A stretch of DNA of 64,000 nucleotides from Steinernema hermaphroditum (taxonomy: Eukaryota > Nematoda > Chromadorea > Rhabditida > Steinernematidae). Under the pieces are notes generated by a model. That model made no database searches, had not been told where the DNA came from, and saw nothing but the letters and a program-made list of their open reading frames with translations. Shown here in pieces: positions 1 to 17,307 of the stretch. Location: positions 17,794,001 through 17,858,000 of the forward strand of contig CM059625.1 in the NCBI GenBank assembly GCA_030435675.1, written 5' to 3'. The position numbers and the translations under genes are program-made. Position 1 is the first letter of the stretch. Each line of letters opens with the position of its first letter.

Positions 1-731
1 TTTTCGATTTCGAGTATATAAAGTATTCTACTGCTTTGTTTAAATTGGGATTTAAAGGTTAGCTTCACACGTCGTTACTATGTAGTGCTAGACAATTCTC
101 TCTAGTGTCTGTTTCCCCAGACCCCGATTTACCAATGTTTCCGATTGTTTTATGAGATCACATTCAGTTAAGAAGCAGACAACATTCATATCAAAAATGC
201 ATGTCCCAGCAAGCAGCTTCCCAAACGCCTTTCGCGACTACGATATGAGTGTTGTAGCATGGAGGTGTACATAAAGTTTTAACTTGGCGTTTACATAAGT
301 ACATATTTGCAAACAACATAACAGTTCAGTCTGTTCATCAATGGAGGATTAGTGAGCTGCGCGTCAAGTCGTTCTTATTTTCATTAACATCTCCCACCCT
401 CTTCATACAACACGCCTCTTTCTGCTACTTGTCGTAATACACACCACCGTTTCCAGCAGTTAGTCGTTCAATTCTCCATCGCAGATGACAGCACTTGACG
501 GCTATTTCTTTCATGACCGCTATTCGGATATCGTAATTCTGCTTGTTAGCGGAAGATGCACTCTAATTTCGTAAAAGTATTTGCTCATGGAAATACTTAT
601 GTATAAGTAATGTTTTTGCGTCGCGCTGCGCGTCACTCCTTTTGCTGCTGTACGATAATTCAGTTGCGATGTCATTTTTTGTGCATAAAGGCTATAGACG
701 TACAATGCTGTGCGACGTTCTTCAGATCCAG
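1..731. other. No supported gene; upstream flank
   Basis: I see no convincing exon or RNA gene here. The 3' part is presumably the promoter and 5' region of the small secreted-peptide gene that starts at 732. Confidence 0.4.
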
Positions 732-1019
732 ATGCACAGGTTCTTCGTTGGATTTATCATTTTCGCTGGCCTGGCAGCCTGTGCTCCAATCTACTGGTAC
801 GACATGGAGAAACAGCTTCTGTACACGTTTGAAGATCCCGACTTCTTCCGATTTAATACTTACGTTTCTGACTACAAAAATCAGCCCGTAAGCCAATGCA
901 TTTCATTTCTTGTAGGCCGATTATCCTAGGTGATCGACATTACGCGAGCAAAGAAATCGAACCCCTCGTCCGCCCATCACCTCCAAAACTATCTTCGAAG
1001 CATAAATCTGCGGGTTTGA
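732..1019 (+). CDS. Small secreted peptide precursor, family not recognised
   Basis: Two exons are predicted: 732-887 and 930-1017 plus a TGA stop ending at 1019. They are joined across a 42-bp intron that begins GTAAGC and ends CCTAG. The product is about 81 aa. Residues 1-18 (MHRFFVGFIIFAGLAACA) form a clear signal peptide with a hydrophobic core and small residues before the predicted cleavage. The mature part is rich in aromatics (WYDMEK, DPDFFRFNTY) and ends in a basic segment. I chose this ATG because it places the signal sequence at the N-terminus; an in-frame ATG at 642 would bury it. There is no clear dibasic neuropeptide pattern and I do not recognise the family. The 42-bp intron is near the lower limit for nematodes, but an identical length is confirmed by homology in the neighbouring gene. 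Confidence 0.5.
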
Positions 1020-1159
1020 TCAAGGGATTCCCTTAGTCGTCCAGTTCTCAACATTTGGAAAATTGCTTTCATTGTATAAAATTAAACCACATACAATGCA
1101 TGGCATTGCTAATTATGTACAAGACAGGAGACATAGAAAGGCAACTCTGTGGCAGCGAA

Positions 1160-6263
<5,104 letters not shown>

Positions 6264-7577
6264 AGGCGTTTCTTAACGGGTGCACGCGGGATTCCAGACC
6301 AAATTGTTCTGAAGAAGCGGAAATCTTTTATATTTGCAAGCGCAACAAAATCCGATGAGTAAGCAATAGATGGCGCGGCACCGACAGTACAATAAATAGC
6401 TGACGTTCATTGTGCACAGTTATCGCATCGCACAACCGACGGACGGACCGATGGACGTAGCAGTGACCATTATTCACACGCACTCGCAAAGATGCATTGC
6501 AAATTACGTGGTTAGATTTACTTTACCTCTTATTCCTATTTTCATCCAGAAACCTATGGAAAATGGCTTGGTTTGGATTGTTCTCTATGTAAGCAATATC
6601 GCAGCCAAAGCAGAGCTTCGAACAATGTCGTCTATGCCATGACCACGACTTTTTATGTGTGGTATTGATCCGACTGCGAAAAGTAGGTTCTTGTGCGAAC
6701 TCTTTACTTGGTTAAAAATGAACATCCATGCCATTCATTCACATACACTTTATCTGAACAAGCTGTTACTTTTGGACGTTGATTTGGAACAGTAAATATG
6801 TGTACCATACAAACAGACGCATGTTATTGAGGACCAGTGTTATCCGTACTTTTTTGTAGAGCTTAATTTCTTACTCTTTGTCGTCAGAGAACAAGTTGCA
6901 AACCTCCGTGCACATAGTAACAAAAGGTGGAAGATTTAGTTCACATCCAAATTTCCGGTCAGTGGCGAATAATGTAATGTAATATATATATTATAATGCA
7001 TTTTTTTGCGATCGAATCCCATCGTAACAGATCCTAAACGGAATTGTGAATTTCCAAACTTTTTCAAAAGACAAACTTTTTTCTGGGCAACTTTTTCAGC
7101 TTCCAGGATGGCGACCTTTTCCAACCATCTTCGCCACAGAATGGAGTCCGACAAACCACACAGTCGCCAGATGGCATGTTGAATCACGAATGCAGCCAGG
7201 CTCAAAAGCTATTTCAACGCAATGCACAATTGGAATACGAATGAAATGGTCACTTGTCCAAGGCCCACTGAAAATTCTTCCAGTTCAGACTTCAGCCTTC
7301 AGTTTTCTTTGGTCACTTTATCTCTAGCCCAGTGATCAAATAGCTTTCAAAAACTGAAATTTAGAGTCGGGCCAACATGAATTTGTCCGTCGTTGTACTA
7401 CGGAGCTTCAAAAGGTTAAATCGACAGATGCCTTTAGTCATTGTGCGATTTCCTACAACATATATACTATTATAGTTTGGTAAACGCGAATGACAACTAC
7501 TGTTTACAGTACAATAACGCTGCAATAAACAAAATTTCATAACTAAAGTCAGTTCCATGAACGCACTGAGACCATGC
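6264..7577. other. Intergenic: 5' region of gex-2 and 3' region of hcf-1
   Basis: The two flanking genes are co-oriented on the minus strand, 1.3 kb apart. I see no exon homologous to either gene and no RNA gene. The short open frames here lack coding signatures. Confidence 0.5.
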
Positions 7578-10500
7578 TTAATATTCCAAGCGGATACGTT
7601 TGCTGCTTGAATAATAGGGCTTTGGGAAACCCGCTTCGTTGCGCAGACCATGCATCCTCGCTCTTGCCTGCGATGTTTGCACCCAGCGTATTTGGGTTGC
7701 TGGACCATAACCCTAAAATTAGTAAGGTGATTAGGTTCAAACTTTGTCTACACTTACTCGGTCATTTCTCGCAGTAATTCGGAACAGAATTGCAGGCTTC
7801 GGTCCATTTTCATTATCAATGTGGGCTATGTTTAAGTTCTGTGTGGTCACAGTGCAGCGTGCTACAGGGCCAACGTAAACGCGAATGAAAACAACACCAT
7901 CCTTTACAGCCGACGAATTGGATTTTACCGCTAGGTGAACGGTATATTCGTTAATTTCGCCGGGGCAGTGCTGTGGAGGCTCCCACGTTAGGTGAGCGCC
8001 GCTCATAACTTTGTTTATGCGCACGTCGGTTGGGCTTCCTGGAAGACCGGGAAAGCAGGTCTTGAAGGCCGACACCTCCGACCACATTCCTCTTCCGCAT
8101 GTATTCATGCTAGCCACTCTGAAGCGATATGCTGTTCCAGGAACAATTTCAGCTTTACGTATGAGCGACAGATCTACTTTTCCCGGCTGGAATAACACGT
8201 ACGGATATTATTCTTTGGAACGTTGTTCATACCTTGATAGCGAGATGCCGTCCATCATCTGTAAATCGCGTTGACAAGAAGTGGTGCGTTACTCGAATGC
8301 CGTTCTTATCGATAATTCCTACATCGTACCACTCGTCTGGGTGTTTCTCTTCATCTGAGCTCTAAACACATTTTAATTTCATTGCGTATTACATCATGAC
8401 ACCCACTGAAAACGAGTGACCATCTGATTTGATATGTATATCGCTTGTAGAAGGTTCAGATGGACAGTCCGCAAGAATATCATGAGGAAGTGTGGTCTAA
8501 ATTTCATTTTCCTCACTTCATATTACACATTTACGTCTTACATCTGCCTTCAGGGATTCAGGATTACTGTAGCTTGCTTCGGCTTTTACATCGGGCTTCG
8601 CATCTAGCAAACCAAGTGCATCATCCTGCAAGGGCAATCGCATTACAAGGGTATTTTCGAACGGCTCCTACGTTGTAGTGCGGATCGAAAGGGTATCCTC
8701 TCTTATCCATTAAGTGAGGAGACTTTACAGGTCCAACTTTCTGAATTTGTAGCACATAAGATATAGCAGTTAGCACGTGCTCCCAGTGCACCGCTAGAGC
8801 AGTAGTCCCCGCACGTAGGAGATTCACGCGTGGGGGTGGTGGTGGACGGCTAACGTCTATGTACCATAGATCTATATTGAGCTTGCCAGATACATCGCGT
8901 CCAGAGAATAAATACAGCCTATTCTTGATGCTAACCATACTATGCATAATTCGAGACGATGGTACTTTGTCTAAACGCAAGAGACTGGAATTTATCTTTG
9001 TCCGCCAACACATACTGCTATTCCGATCAGTTAGACAGGGATTCTGTGCCTCCCAACAGCCGTCGGCCAAATTGAACATTTCCAATGAATTGGTCGCCAC
9101 GCTAGTAACCTGATCATTCTCATCAGCCGCTGTCAGCCAGCCACCGAAAATGTACAAACTAAAAACGTCAACCTAACCGCGGTGCGAGGATGCTATACCT
9201 GTCTCCCACAATGTTAAGCGAGTGATGAGATCTCGGCGAAATGGGAATGTCGCTAACTACAGGGTTTGTCCATGTCATGGAGTTCAAGTCGAGTATCCAC
9301 AAATCATTGAGCCTGCACTGACTGATGCCACCGAACACTATCAGCTTTTTGTCATTTCCACGTTCCAGCAGTTCTGCAGCATGTGACTCACGAGCCGGGG
9401 GGCGAGGACCGTAAGTCTGGATTTTCTATGGATGAGCACGCTATTGAGTTGTAACACACCTGAGGAAACTCGTAATGTAGCTCTGGCAGATGCAAATTGA
9501 CCATGAAAATGTCATTCATGTGATGTTGGATAACATTCGGTGAGCCGCTGTCTTGAGTGTATACACCACCAAATATATAACAGTAGCCGTCGCTACTTAT
9601 CGTCAGAGTGTGGCCAATACGAGGGCGAGGCAGTTCGTTCCTTGCATTCGGTTGAATTACCAAACGCGTCCATTCGAATGTCGCGGTGTTCAGTTCGTGG
9701 AAATCACCGTGACACCTAATGAATTTCCTCAATGTGTGTGGTCTGCCAGCAGCCTCACCTTCGATTGCTTAGCACTCCGCCGTAAACAAAGACACTCGAC
9801 TTGTAGCTTGACATGGCGAAGCCAGAAGTTCCACGAGGACATTCTCCAGCGGCTTCGACGCCAACCCACATGCTTGTGTCTGAAAGCCAGGCGAAATCAT
9901 AACCCTAGGCGTGGATCTGCTGACCTGGATTGTAAACATATACCATATTGTTATATCCATCACGGGTAGCTCCGAAAGTGATCATATAACCTTTCATAGA
10001 TATCGCTTGATGGCCATTTGTGTACCTTAGATCAGTGAACACTATAATGACTGGCAAATATAGAGGCTCTTACATAGGAAGGTGTCCGTTGGACTTTTCA
10101 ACTTTTTTCCATAAGATCTGAGAATATCCTTCCTCATCTCGAATCGGAGTAATCGGCTCCGGGTCTATCGGTTCATAGAAAACAGGCTCCATCTCCGATG
10201 GAACAAGCTGCGGAAGAAGTTTATGCAGATGGTTGATGGCATTCTTGTCAACGGTGGGCTTGGGCATAATAGGACGTGGATTCGGAGGCAGTTCGCATTT
10301 TAGGACTGGAACGTTGATATGCGTTGGGAAAGGGCCTATTCCGGGGGGCTGTTTTGGCAAAACTCGCTGTTGACTTGTCCACAATTGCCGTCTTGGGTAA
10401 ATCGGTATAACGCGGGTCACTTTTGGCGCGGGTCGCACTATCGGTATTGATGTGGAGGGTGCAGGTCGGATAAGCTGCCATCGACTGATTGAATTGAGGT

Positions 10501-10948
10501 ACGGCTCAGGTGGACGAGACTGATTGAAAACTGCTGTTTGCGACAATACTGTTTCACCCTAAAAACAGTGGAAAAGTATCGTCGCTTGTGATTGTGAGAT
10601 GAGATACAAGTTTTGGTTTTGATAAATCAAAACAGTCTGAATATGCATGCGAACGAAGCCGTGTGAACTCACATATTGTTGGGTGTTTTGAACGTTGTTT
10701 ACCGGCGGCTGATTGGATCCGCTTTGTTCGTCTTCTTCCGTGGTATACCTCACCATATACTGGTTTTCTTCAACTGACTTTAGCGGGTTTTCTGCTGTCG
10801 GGTACCCATTTTGAACAGCCAAACCGTTACTGCTTGACTGAAAGCGGAAGTACGACAAAAGATAGATTCATGGGATTCCAAGTTTTCAGTAATAGAAAAA
10901 TACCTTATCATTGCCTCCGCTTTCGGAAACCCACGGTACCTGTGACAT
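7578..10948 (-). CDS. hcf-1: Host cell factor 1 (Kelch beta-propeller plus fibronectin type III)
   Basis: There are thirteen exons: 10904-10948, 10673-10837, 10074-10558, 9925-10025, 9759-9879, 9460-9715, 9199-9416, 8672-9158, 8542-8625, 8407-8496, 8233-8361, 7758-8186, 7578-7712. Together they encode at least 914 aa. The Kelch propeller runs from about residue 230 (GHQAISMKG, VFVYGGV, YCYIFGGV, LIVFGGISQCRLNDLWIL, LYIFGGW, LYLFSGRD). A short linker follows, then the WYDVGII...VTHHF segment that opens the HCF self-association region. Paired fibronectin III repeats come next (GTAYRFRVASMNTCGRG, AHLTWEPP, FRITARN), and the end is GYGPATQIRW plus a basic tail with KRIRL. As in Caenorhabditis, the vertebrate HCF-PRO proteolytic repeats are absent. 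Known role: chromatin co-regulator, a DAF-16 partner in nematodes. The oddity is about 230 proline-rich residues ahead of the propeller. The start is uncertain: the ATG at 10948 is the first in frame, but the frame stays open about 140 bp upstream, so a further 5' exon is possible. Confidence 0.93.
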
Positions 10949-11551
10949 AAGCGCCCGAAAGTTATGCAAATTGCCGATGGAATGTTGCTGACGCGAGGAT
11001 ATTTCCGCGGAGGACTTATTTATCGTAGCCGTCGTCAAGAGTCTGGCGATAGTGTGAGACGTACGGCGTATAGTGGATGGCAGTGGTGGCAAGTTGAGAA
11101 GAGCGTAAATTGGTGATCGATGTGTGCGACGTTTCGCTCATTTTGCAAAAAACCGTTGCATATTTGAGCGCGACTTTTTTATGTTATTGCTTGCCTCTAT
11201 TTGATTTTCTCCTCAAGTCAGCAATGAAATCGAGTGCCTGTATTGCATATTCGTGTTTTTTTTTGGTAGGTTGTGCAGGTATTTCATACCTAGACGGCAG
11301 TAGTTTGAAGGTGCAAGTATTTCTGTTTGATTGAAGCTGCGTTTTCAAGTTCTGAATGCGAGCACTTGTTTAGCACCCTTTTGCATTGGAAGCTGTGCAT
11401 TTAAATCGTTACTCGCATGGAATGAATGAGATTGCCATTGCTCACTAAGCAGTAGTAATTTTTTGGATATTCGATATTCGCGACGCGCAACTTTTGTTAA
11501 CATCACAAATATAAAAAGTCTACGTCGTGATTGCACTGTTATAGAAAGCGA
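10949..11551. promoter_or_regulatory. Divergent intergenic region between hcf-1 and the BolA-like gene
   Basis: About 600 bp separates two head-to-head genes, so it must contain both 5' regions. I cannot identify specific factor sites. The first ~150 bp could also contain an extra hcf-1 5' exon, because the hcf-1 reading frame stays open to about 11092. Confidence 0.45.
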
Positions 11552-11952
11552 ATGATTCGAAGAATGGCATCGATGGCCGCCAATGTTGCCGCAGAGGGTC
11601 CAGTACAGCAGCTCATTCGCCAAAAGTTGACTAATCATTTCCAGGTGAGGGCAATTCTCTGTGAACTTCAGCTAACGTAATTTTGTTACAGCCTACACAT
11701 CTGGACATCGTTTGCGAAAGCAACATGCACAACGTGCCGAAAGGAGCTGAAAAGCATTTCAAGGTCCAGATCGTATCAGAAAAATTTGAAGGTGTTACGA
11801 TTATTCAGCGCCACCGAATGGTCAATGCGTGCCTTTCTGAAGAACTCGCTGGTCCTGTCCATGCTCTTCGTATTGACGCACACCCTCCATCCAAGTTCAC
11901 AGGACAGAAGCCAGCTCCATCTCCCTCATGCCGCGGTGGAGGACACTTGTGA
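11552..11952 (+). CDS. BolA-like protein
   Basis: There are two exons, 11552-11644 and 11692-11952, with a 47-bp intron (GTGAGG...TTACAG), encoding 117 aa. The single BolA domain spans about residues 15-108. It shows the helix PVQQLIRQKLTNHF, the strand HLDIVCESNMHN, the signature HFKVQIVSEKFEG, then RHRMVNACLSEEL and VHALRIDAHPP. The conserved Cys after IV and the C-terminal His are at positions used for Fe-S cluster sharing with monothiol glutaredoxins in BolA1/BolA3. Known role: Fe-S cluster trafficking and maturation. The first residues MIRRMASMAANVAAE are basic and amphipathic, so a mitochondrial presequence (BolA1-like) is plausible but inferred. The gene is divergent from hcf-1 and convergent with the nuclear receptor, only about 200 bp away. 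Confidence 0.93.
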
Positions 11953-12152
11953 GCTATTACGTTGTTGGAAAGTTAGAAGTTTATTCGTTGTTTGTTTTCA
12001 TAGTAGACAATGTTGTATCTAACAGTTTCTCTGTGTGTTGTAAGGCACTTTTCCTTAACGATAATTATGAGCGAGTGAGGATTGTAAAATCTGTATGAAG
12101 ATCACTGGTGAGGGAAGACAAGAGCAAGAGCGAGAATAGGACGCGACGTTCT

Positions 12153-14388
12153 TCATTTGAATACATCGTCCAATATGCGATCGTAGTCGACAAGGCCGAA
12201 TACGCGGACCATGTGAAAGTTTCCCGTGACTTTCTCGACTGCACTCTGAAAGTGTTGTTGTGTGAACATTATTATGAGTTATATCGCCATACTTGTAGCG
12301 CTGGCAATATGAGCAACGAGTTGCCGACCTTGAGTTGTCCGTCGCCGACGCCGTTCTTTTCGTAGTACGCAAACCAATCTTTGTACAATCGGTTGCGAGC
12401 CACGCCGATTGTATTTCTTGCAATCTGACTGAGTCCGGCAATATCTGGAAAGATGTTTCTGCATGTATTAACATATGTTTACTTCTTACCTGGATTGAGA
12501 AGAACAATTAGTACCAAGGCCACGAATTCAGTGTCTGTCATGCCGAGATGGTACATTGGCCTGGCTATCTCCTCTAGGCTCGATCGCAATGTGGGCAGTA
12601 CTATCCTTCTCATCTCCTCAACCTCGAGAAAAGGATTGGGGTTAGGTGCAGCCACGTCTCCGTTCTGTCTCACGAAACGGTATGGTGCATCGGGAGAAAC
12701 GTCGATGTAAGTGAAGTCGCTTTGTATGAGCCTTTTGTTGTCCAAGCCACCGCATATCATTGTAATGTAGTGTTTTTCAAGAAGGTTGAACGGAACAGAA
12801 ACGTTCCGAAAAAGTAATATCTAAAGGCATTGTATATTTTATCGATTTAAGATGATGTCATAAAGCGCTAGGGTGCTGACACTTTACTTGGGAAGCGTTC
12901 CCTATGTTGTTCGTTTGCCAATCTTTACGCTATTCCTTTAATACGTCAAGCGCATATCAGCTGAGCACTGTCGTAGTTATTTCAACTTTATTAGAATGAG
13001 TAAGTATTCTATGCTTTCTATTTTATCATAAAAATTATGTTCAATTCTTATAAAAAATCTTATACCCACCTTGTCGTCAACGCTAAGCATTGAGAATGGG
13101 GCTATGCTGTTAACGAGTTCCACCAGGAGGGCGACCTGCAGCCGAATGGTGTCCTTCTTCAGTGTGCACCCAAAGTACGATGGTGTCAATATTGGTGGCG
13201 TTCCTCCAAGGATATCTCGAAGTGTGGGAGGGCAACTGATCATTCTTCTTCTCTCCACCATTTTTCGATACGCAGATATCATGTCGTCTATCATGTTCGT
13301 TTCCTTTCGTGATGTCGGCTGTACGACCAAAGTAGGATTGATGGGCTTCGGGTCAGCTAAGTTGTAAGGATTCGGTAGCTACAATTGCGTTCTTAAAAAT
13401 CAAGCGCCTTCCCTGTGCACTGACCGGTACAGGCCGGCATTCCTCGTAACTGTAGGGTGCATGGGTTATGACTGGCTGAGATTGTACTGAAGTGCTGAAT
13501 ATAGGTTGTGTACTTGTGGTTGCTCTTGAGGTTTCAGCTACCGCACTAGCGTATATATCTCGAACAGGCTGCGGCGTTAAGTCCAGCTAAAAGTTTGTCA
13601 GGTTTACGAAGATCAATGCATCGCAAGGCCTTACGAATTTACTTGTAGCAGGCACTGTAGAAGTTGTAGCTATTACTGGCTGTCTTGAGAAGGCCAGTAG
13701 TTGCTCCGCAAATGAATTTCTGCAAAATATGCGCATATTTGTACCCGCTGTGCATTGTTGGACTTACGGCGAATCTAGTGGCTGTGTCGTTGCTGTTGGG
13801 TTTGTCGGTGTTGCGGTTGTAGAGATCGTTTTTGAGCTACTTGTGGGAATTGAAAACGCTGAATTTGAATTTGTCACATTCGTAAGGAGAAAGCTGTTGT
13901 CAATTGTCAGAGGAGCTTCGCTCTTCGCTTCTATGTCCGGAATCGGCGGACTAGATTCGCTTGGCGGCCTTTTTTTCGGCTTTTTTCCAATGATGTCACG
14001 GTGAGGTTGCACAGCTGTGACAGAGATGCGGTACTAGTCACGTCCTCGAGAGCATCATCTTACCTTTCGCATCCATTCCGACCATAAAACACTTTTTTAA
14101 CCTGCATGCCCTGCAGAAACAGCGCGCATCTATTAAAAAAGGAGCTATAGGACCAACATATTCATGTCTTGATCTTACTTGGATTGACTTCACAATCGCC
14201 GTCTTTGCGGCAAATGTACTTTCTTTTTTCAGCTATAGATCGACGAAAGAATGCATTACAGGCGGCGCATGACATCGCCCCGAAGTGGTAACCATTAGCC
14301 ACACCGCCGCACACCTGAAATTAACGAAAAGATGGTAAGAAGGCAGAAGCAGCCTTACCCGGCAGTCTTGGCGCCCATCCGATGACAT
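12153..14388 (-). CDS. Nuclear hormone receptor, nematode supplementary type
   Basis: There are ten exons: 14359-14388, 14179-14314, 14064-14129, 13768-14014, 13635-13719, 13425-13586, 13070-13378, 12490-12820, 12293-12444, 12153-12245. Together they encode about 536 aa. The DNA-binding domain starts at residue 9. Finger 1 is C-x2-C (DCRVCGG) with SCAACNAFFRRS, so the P-box is CAACNAFF. Finger 2 runs from YICRKDGDC to CFCRACRLKKCFMVGMD. The T-box-like segment is AVQPHRDIIG, followed by a basic KKPKKRP stretch. A Ser/Thr/Pro-rich hinge of about 170 residues follows. The ligand-binding domain shows LLFRNVSVPFNLLE, FVALVLIVLLNPDIAGLS and a C-terminal YDRILDDVF helix in the AF-2 position. Known family: zinc-finger transcription factors hugely expanded in nematodes. 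I cannot assign an orthologue. The 13425 donor is a choice between two GT sites 6 bp apart. Confidence 0.92.
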
Positions 14389-15123
14389 CGATGCACACGA
14401 TGTGAGCACAATTTCCGTTCTCTAATGAACACGGGAATGGAAGATAGGCGCGCGCTGATCAAAGAGCACTCCACTCTGCCGGAGGACAGTGCGCGCTTCG
14501 TGCACTTGCGTGTGGTCTAAGAACTACGTGCAGAAAGACTGAGCAACAATCATTAATGTCTACTGCTCTGCAAAAAAACAACTCTTGCTATAATTCAGGT
14601 CCGACTGGATCATAGACAATGAATGCATCATTCCACCGATTTTAAGAAATAAATCGATAATTGTTTCTACGAACTGAGAACATCACACTCGATACGCATC
14701 CTGGTGGTAAGAATGAACGCGAGTTTATGAAGAGTTCGATAAACAACTTAAAAATCTAATATGACTGAGGTAATAGTAGATATGCACGAGACACAAAATG
14801 TGGACAGTTGAAGGGAACGCTCACCTTAAGTGAGCAAGCACCTTTGTTAAAAATGTTTAAGGACAAGTTCTGGCAAGTACCACATAATGCTATTGCGTGT
14901 CGAAAGTCCACAAATAATGTAGCCGGAAGGAGATTGAATCTTTGCAGGTTCGTGTTTAGGGCCAGAGGTAGATAGGCATTGAGCGTCATCGAAGTGTGAA
15001 CAAAAGTAGCAAACCTTAACGAAAGTAGTGACAAAGTTGTAATAAAACGTGCTGTTTAGTGGATCCTATGGCTACTATCCTATATAGTGAAACACCCTTT
15101 CAGAACCCACAAGGCTATAGCAG

Positions 15124-15282
15124 AGCGGAGATAATGCTACGTACGGAGTACGTAGGACCCATGTCGGTTCATTTATCTCCGCTCCTTCGATTAGTCCAAT
15201 GATTTTTAAGTTGCAATTGTTTTCGTTAGCACTATTAGGCAGATCCGCCGATCAAATCAACGTGAACCGACATGGATCCTAT
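15124..15282. repeat. Inverted-repeat unit, MITE-like
   Basis: A 20-bp arm at 15152-15171 (GTAGGACCCATGTCGGTTCA) recurs inverted at 15263-15282 with about two mismatches. A second, nested pair of 11-bp arms (AGCGGAGATAA) lies at 15124-15134 and 15173-15183. It contains no open frame. It could be a small non-autonomous element or a hairpin. Confidence 0.5.
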
Positions 15283-15324
15283 GACCTTTTAAATTCGCAG
15301 TATTATGGACGCAGCTTGCTTTCT

Positions 15325-15345
15325 CTATATATATATATATATATA
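15325..15345. repeat. TA dinucleotide microsatellite
   Basis: An uninterrupted run of about ten TA units. Confidence 0.9.
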
Positions 15346-15768
15346 GTATAGAATGGCTAGTATAATAACCTCATATCCGCTACGTGTAGAATATGTTTTG
15401 GTTATTTGTGACGATCCTTTCAAATAGTATATAATAACGCAATTTTTGTGACCAACCTTGTGTTTTCCATTCATCTGGTACAATCTGCCTTTCTCCCTCC
15501 AGACTGAACTTGCGACATCAGCATAAGGATTACGGTGGATTTCCTGCGAGGAGCCAAAGAGCAACCAGATCAATGTGAGACTAGCAAAGTGCTAGTGTTG
15601 CAGACAGAACGCATTAAAGCTTTCGACGCTGTCTGGTGCTCGCACGAAGATTAGGTGTTTTGTTTCAACGCGTCTATTGAGTATATGTTGACATCATTTC
15701 AACGATTTGTTATTACTTTTAAGCTCACAAATCATGAGAACATATGATTGCAGTGGGTACAACTTGAA

Positions 15769-17165
15769 ATGCAATCATCCCGGCTGCTGTTTCCGCTGTC
15801 CCGCGCTGGACTCGTCTCCCAGACGGCAGCTATTTCCTTAGGTGTGCCGTCATGCACCTCCGAGATGTATCGATTCCGCTCGGCAGTCCTACCAAGCAAC
15901 CGCGTAAGTGTTTGCTAATTTCGGTGGAATTATAATGACTTGTTGTTTCATGGTGCAGTTAGTTTTGCTTTTTCAGGGTCAGCTGGCTCGTTATGGAGGT
16001 CGTCAAACCGTTGCCGTCCTTCCCGGAGATGGAATTGGACCTGAGATGATTAAGTATGTGCGAGAGATCTTCGATTTCGCGCACGCTCCTGTCGATTTCG
16101 AAGAAGTGCCGCTTAGTTCTCAGCTGCAAAGCGGTGAAGCCGACCTTGACAATGCTATCATGGCTATTGAGCGAAATGGTATCGGTCTGAAGGTTAGTGT
16201 GTGCGCTTTGTAAGCAACTAAGTCACTGCATATACAGGGAAATATTGAGACCAAGTTTGACGATCCTCAGTTCAAATCTCGCAACTTGGAACTTCGTCGT
16301 CGTCTTGATTTGTACGCCAATGTTCTGCATTGCGTTACTGTCCCGACCATCCCCACCCGTCATAAGGGTATCGACATCGTCATGATCCGCGAAAACACCG
16401 AAGGTGAATATTCCGGTCTGGAACACGAAACTGTTCCTGGTGTCGTTGAGAGTCTTAAGGTATGCTGTTTTTTTTCCAAGAGTAATGCTAATCTAGCAAG
16501 TTTAGATCATCACTAAAGAAAAGATCGAGCGCATTGCTCGTTTTGCATTCCAGTATGCGATCCGACACAACCGTAAGAAGGTCACTGCTGTTCACAAGGC
16601 CAACATCCAGAAGCTTGGAGACGGTCTTTTCCTGAAGGTGGCTAGCGAAATGGCCAAGAATGAGTATCCCGAGATCCAGTTCGAGTCCATGATTGTGGAC
16701 AACGCTTCCATGCAATTGGTTTCGAGGCCTCAACAGTTCGACATAATGCTAATGCCCAACCTGTACGGAAACATCATCTCCAACATTGCATGCGGTCTTG
16801 TTGGTGGTCCTGGCCTCGTTTCTGGCATCAATGTCGGCGAGAACTACGCTGTCTTTGAAACCGTAAATACCGGCGTAAGGCCAAGAATTCATGATTGCTA
16901 ACTTTAGGGAACTCGCAACACCGGTACTTCCCTCGCCGGAAAGGATGTCGCCAACCCCACCGCCTTCATTCGTGCCGGAGTCGACATGCTCCGCTATCTG
17001 AACTACAACGCTCATGCCAACCTTATTAGTGACGCTTTATTCAAGGCTCTCACCGAAAGCCGAATCCACACCCCTGACGTTGGCGGCAACGCTCGTTCCT
17101 CCGAGCTCATCGACGCTGTAATTAAGAATATCGACGAAGAACTAAAGAACTCTCCGCTGCTTTAG
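15769..17165 (+). CDS. idhg-1: Isocitrate dehydrogenase [NAD], gamma subunit, mitochondrial
   Basis: There are five exons, 15769-15903, 15977-16192, 16238-16459, 16506-16862 and 16908-17165, encoding 395 aa. Residues 1-45 are rich in Ser, Arg and Leu with no acidic residue before Glu34, fitting a mitochondrial presequence. The mature protein begins near [23 protein letters not shown] landmarks follow: [21 protein letters not shown]-like, [62 protein letters not shown] and VGGPGLVSG. The closest subunit type by memory is gamma (regulatory; VDFEEV and SMQLV are typical). It acts in the TCA-cycle enzyme converting isocitrate to 2-oxoglutarate. I placed the exon 4 donor at 16862, not 16871, because that gives VFETGTRNTG, which matches the family without a four-residue insertion. 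It converges on atlastin with 142 bp between stops. Confidence 0.94.
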
Positions 17166-17307
17166 GGAACTTGTTCGCTTAGGGTTTGCGTAGTGCCTGT
17201 GTAGTCACTGTTTTAGATTCAACCACTCATATCCCGTTATGCACTCCCCACACATCTCCTGGTGATGATTCCTATTGTTGGACAACTTGATAAAGGTTTA
17301 TTCGCCC

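Larger units (their letters stand above)
14389..15768. other. Intergenic between the nuclear receptor and IDH gamma, with small repeats
   Basis: This is the divergent 5' region of both flanking genes. It contains the inverted-repeat unit at 15124-15282 and the TA microsatellite at 15325-15345. Just before the IDH start, a GATTGCAG acceptor-like site about 17 bp upstream of the ATG suggests spliced-leader addition. I see no further exon. Confidence 0.5.

Noticed and set aside
16863..16871. Alternative donor after GGC in the IDH gene
   Set aside because: It would leave a 36-bp intron and insert VNTG in a conserved stretch; the donor at 16862 restores family alignment.
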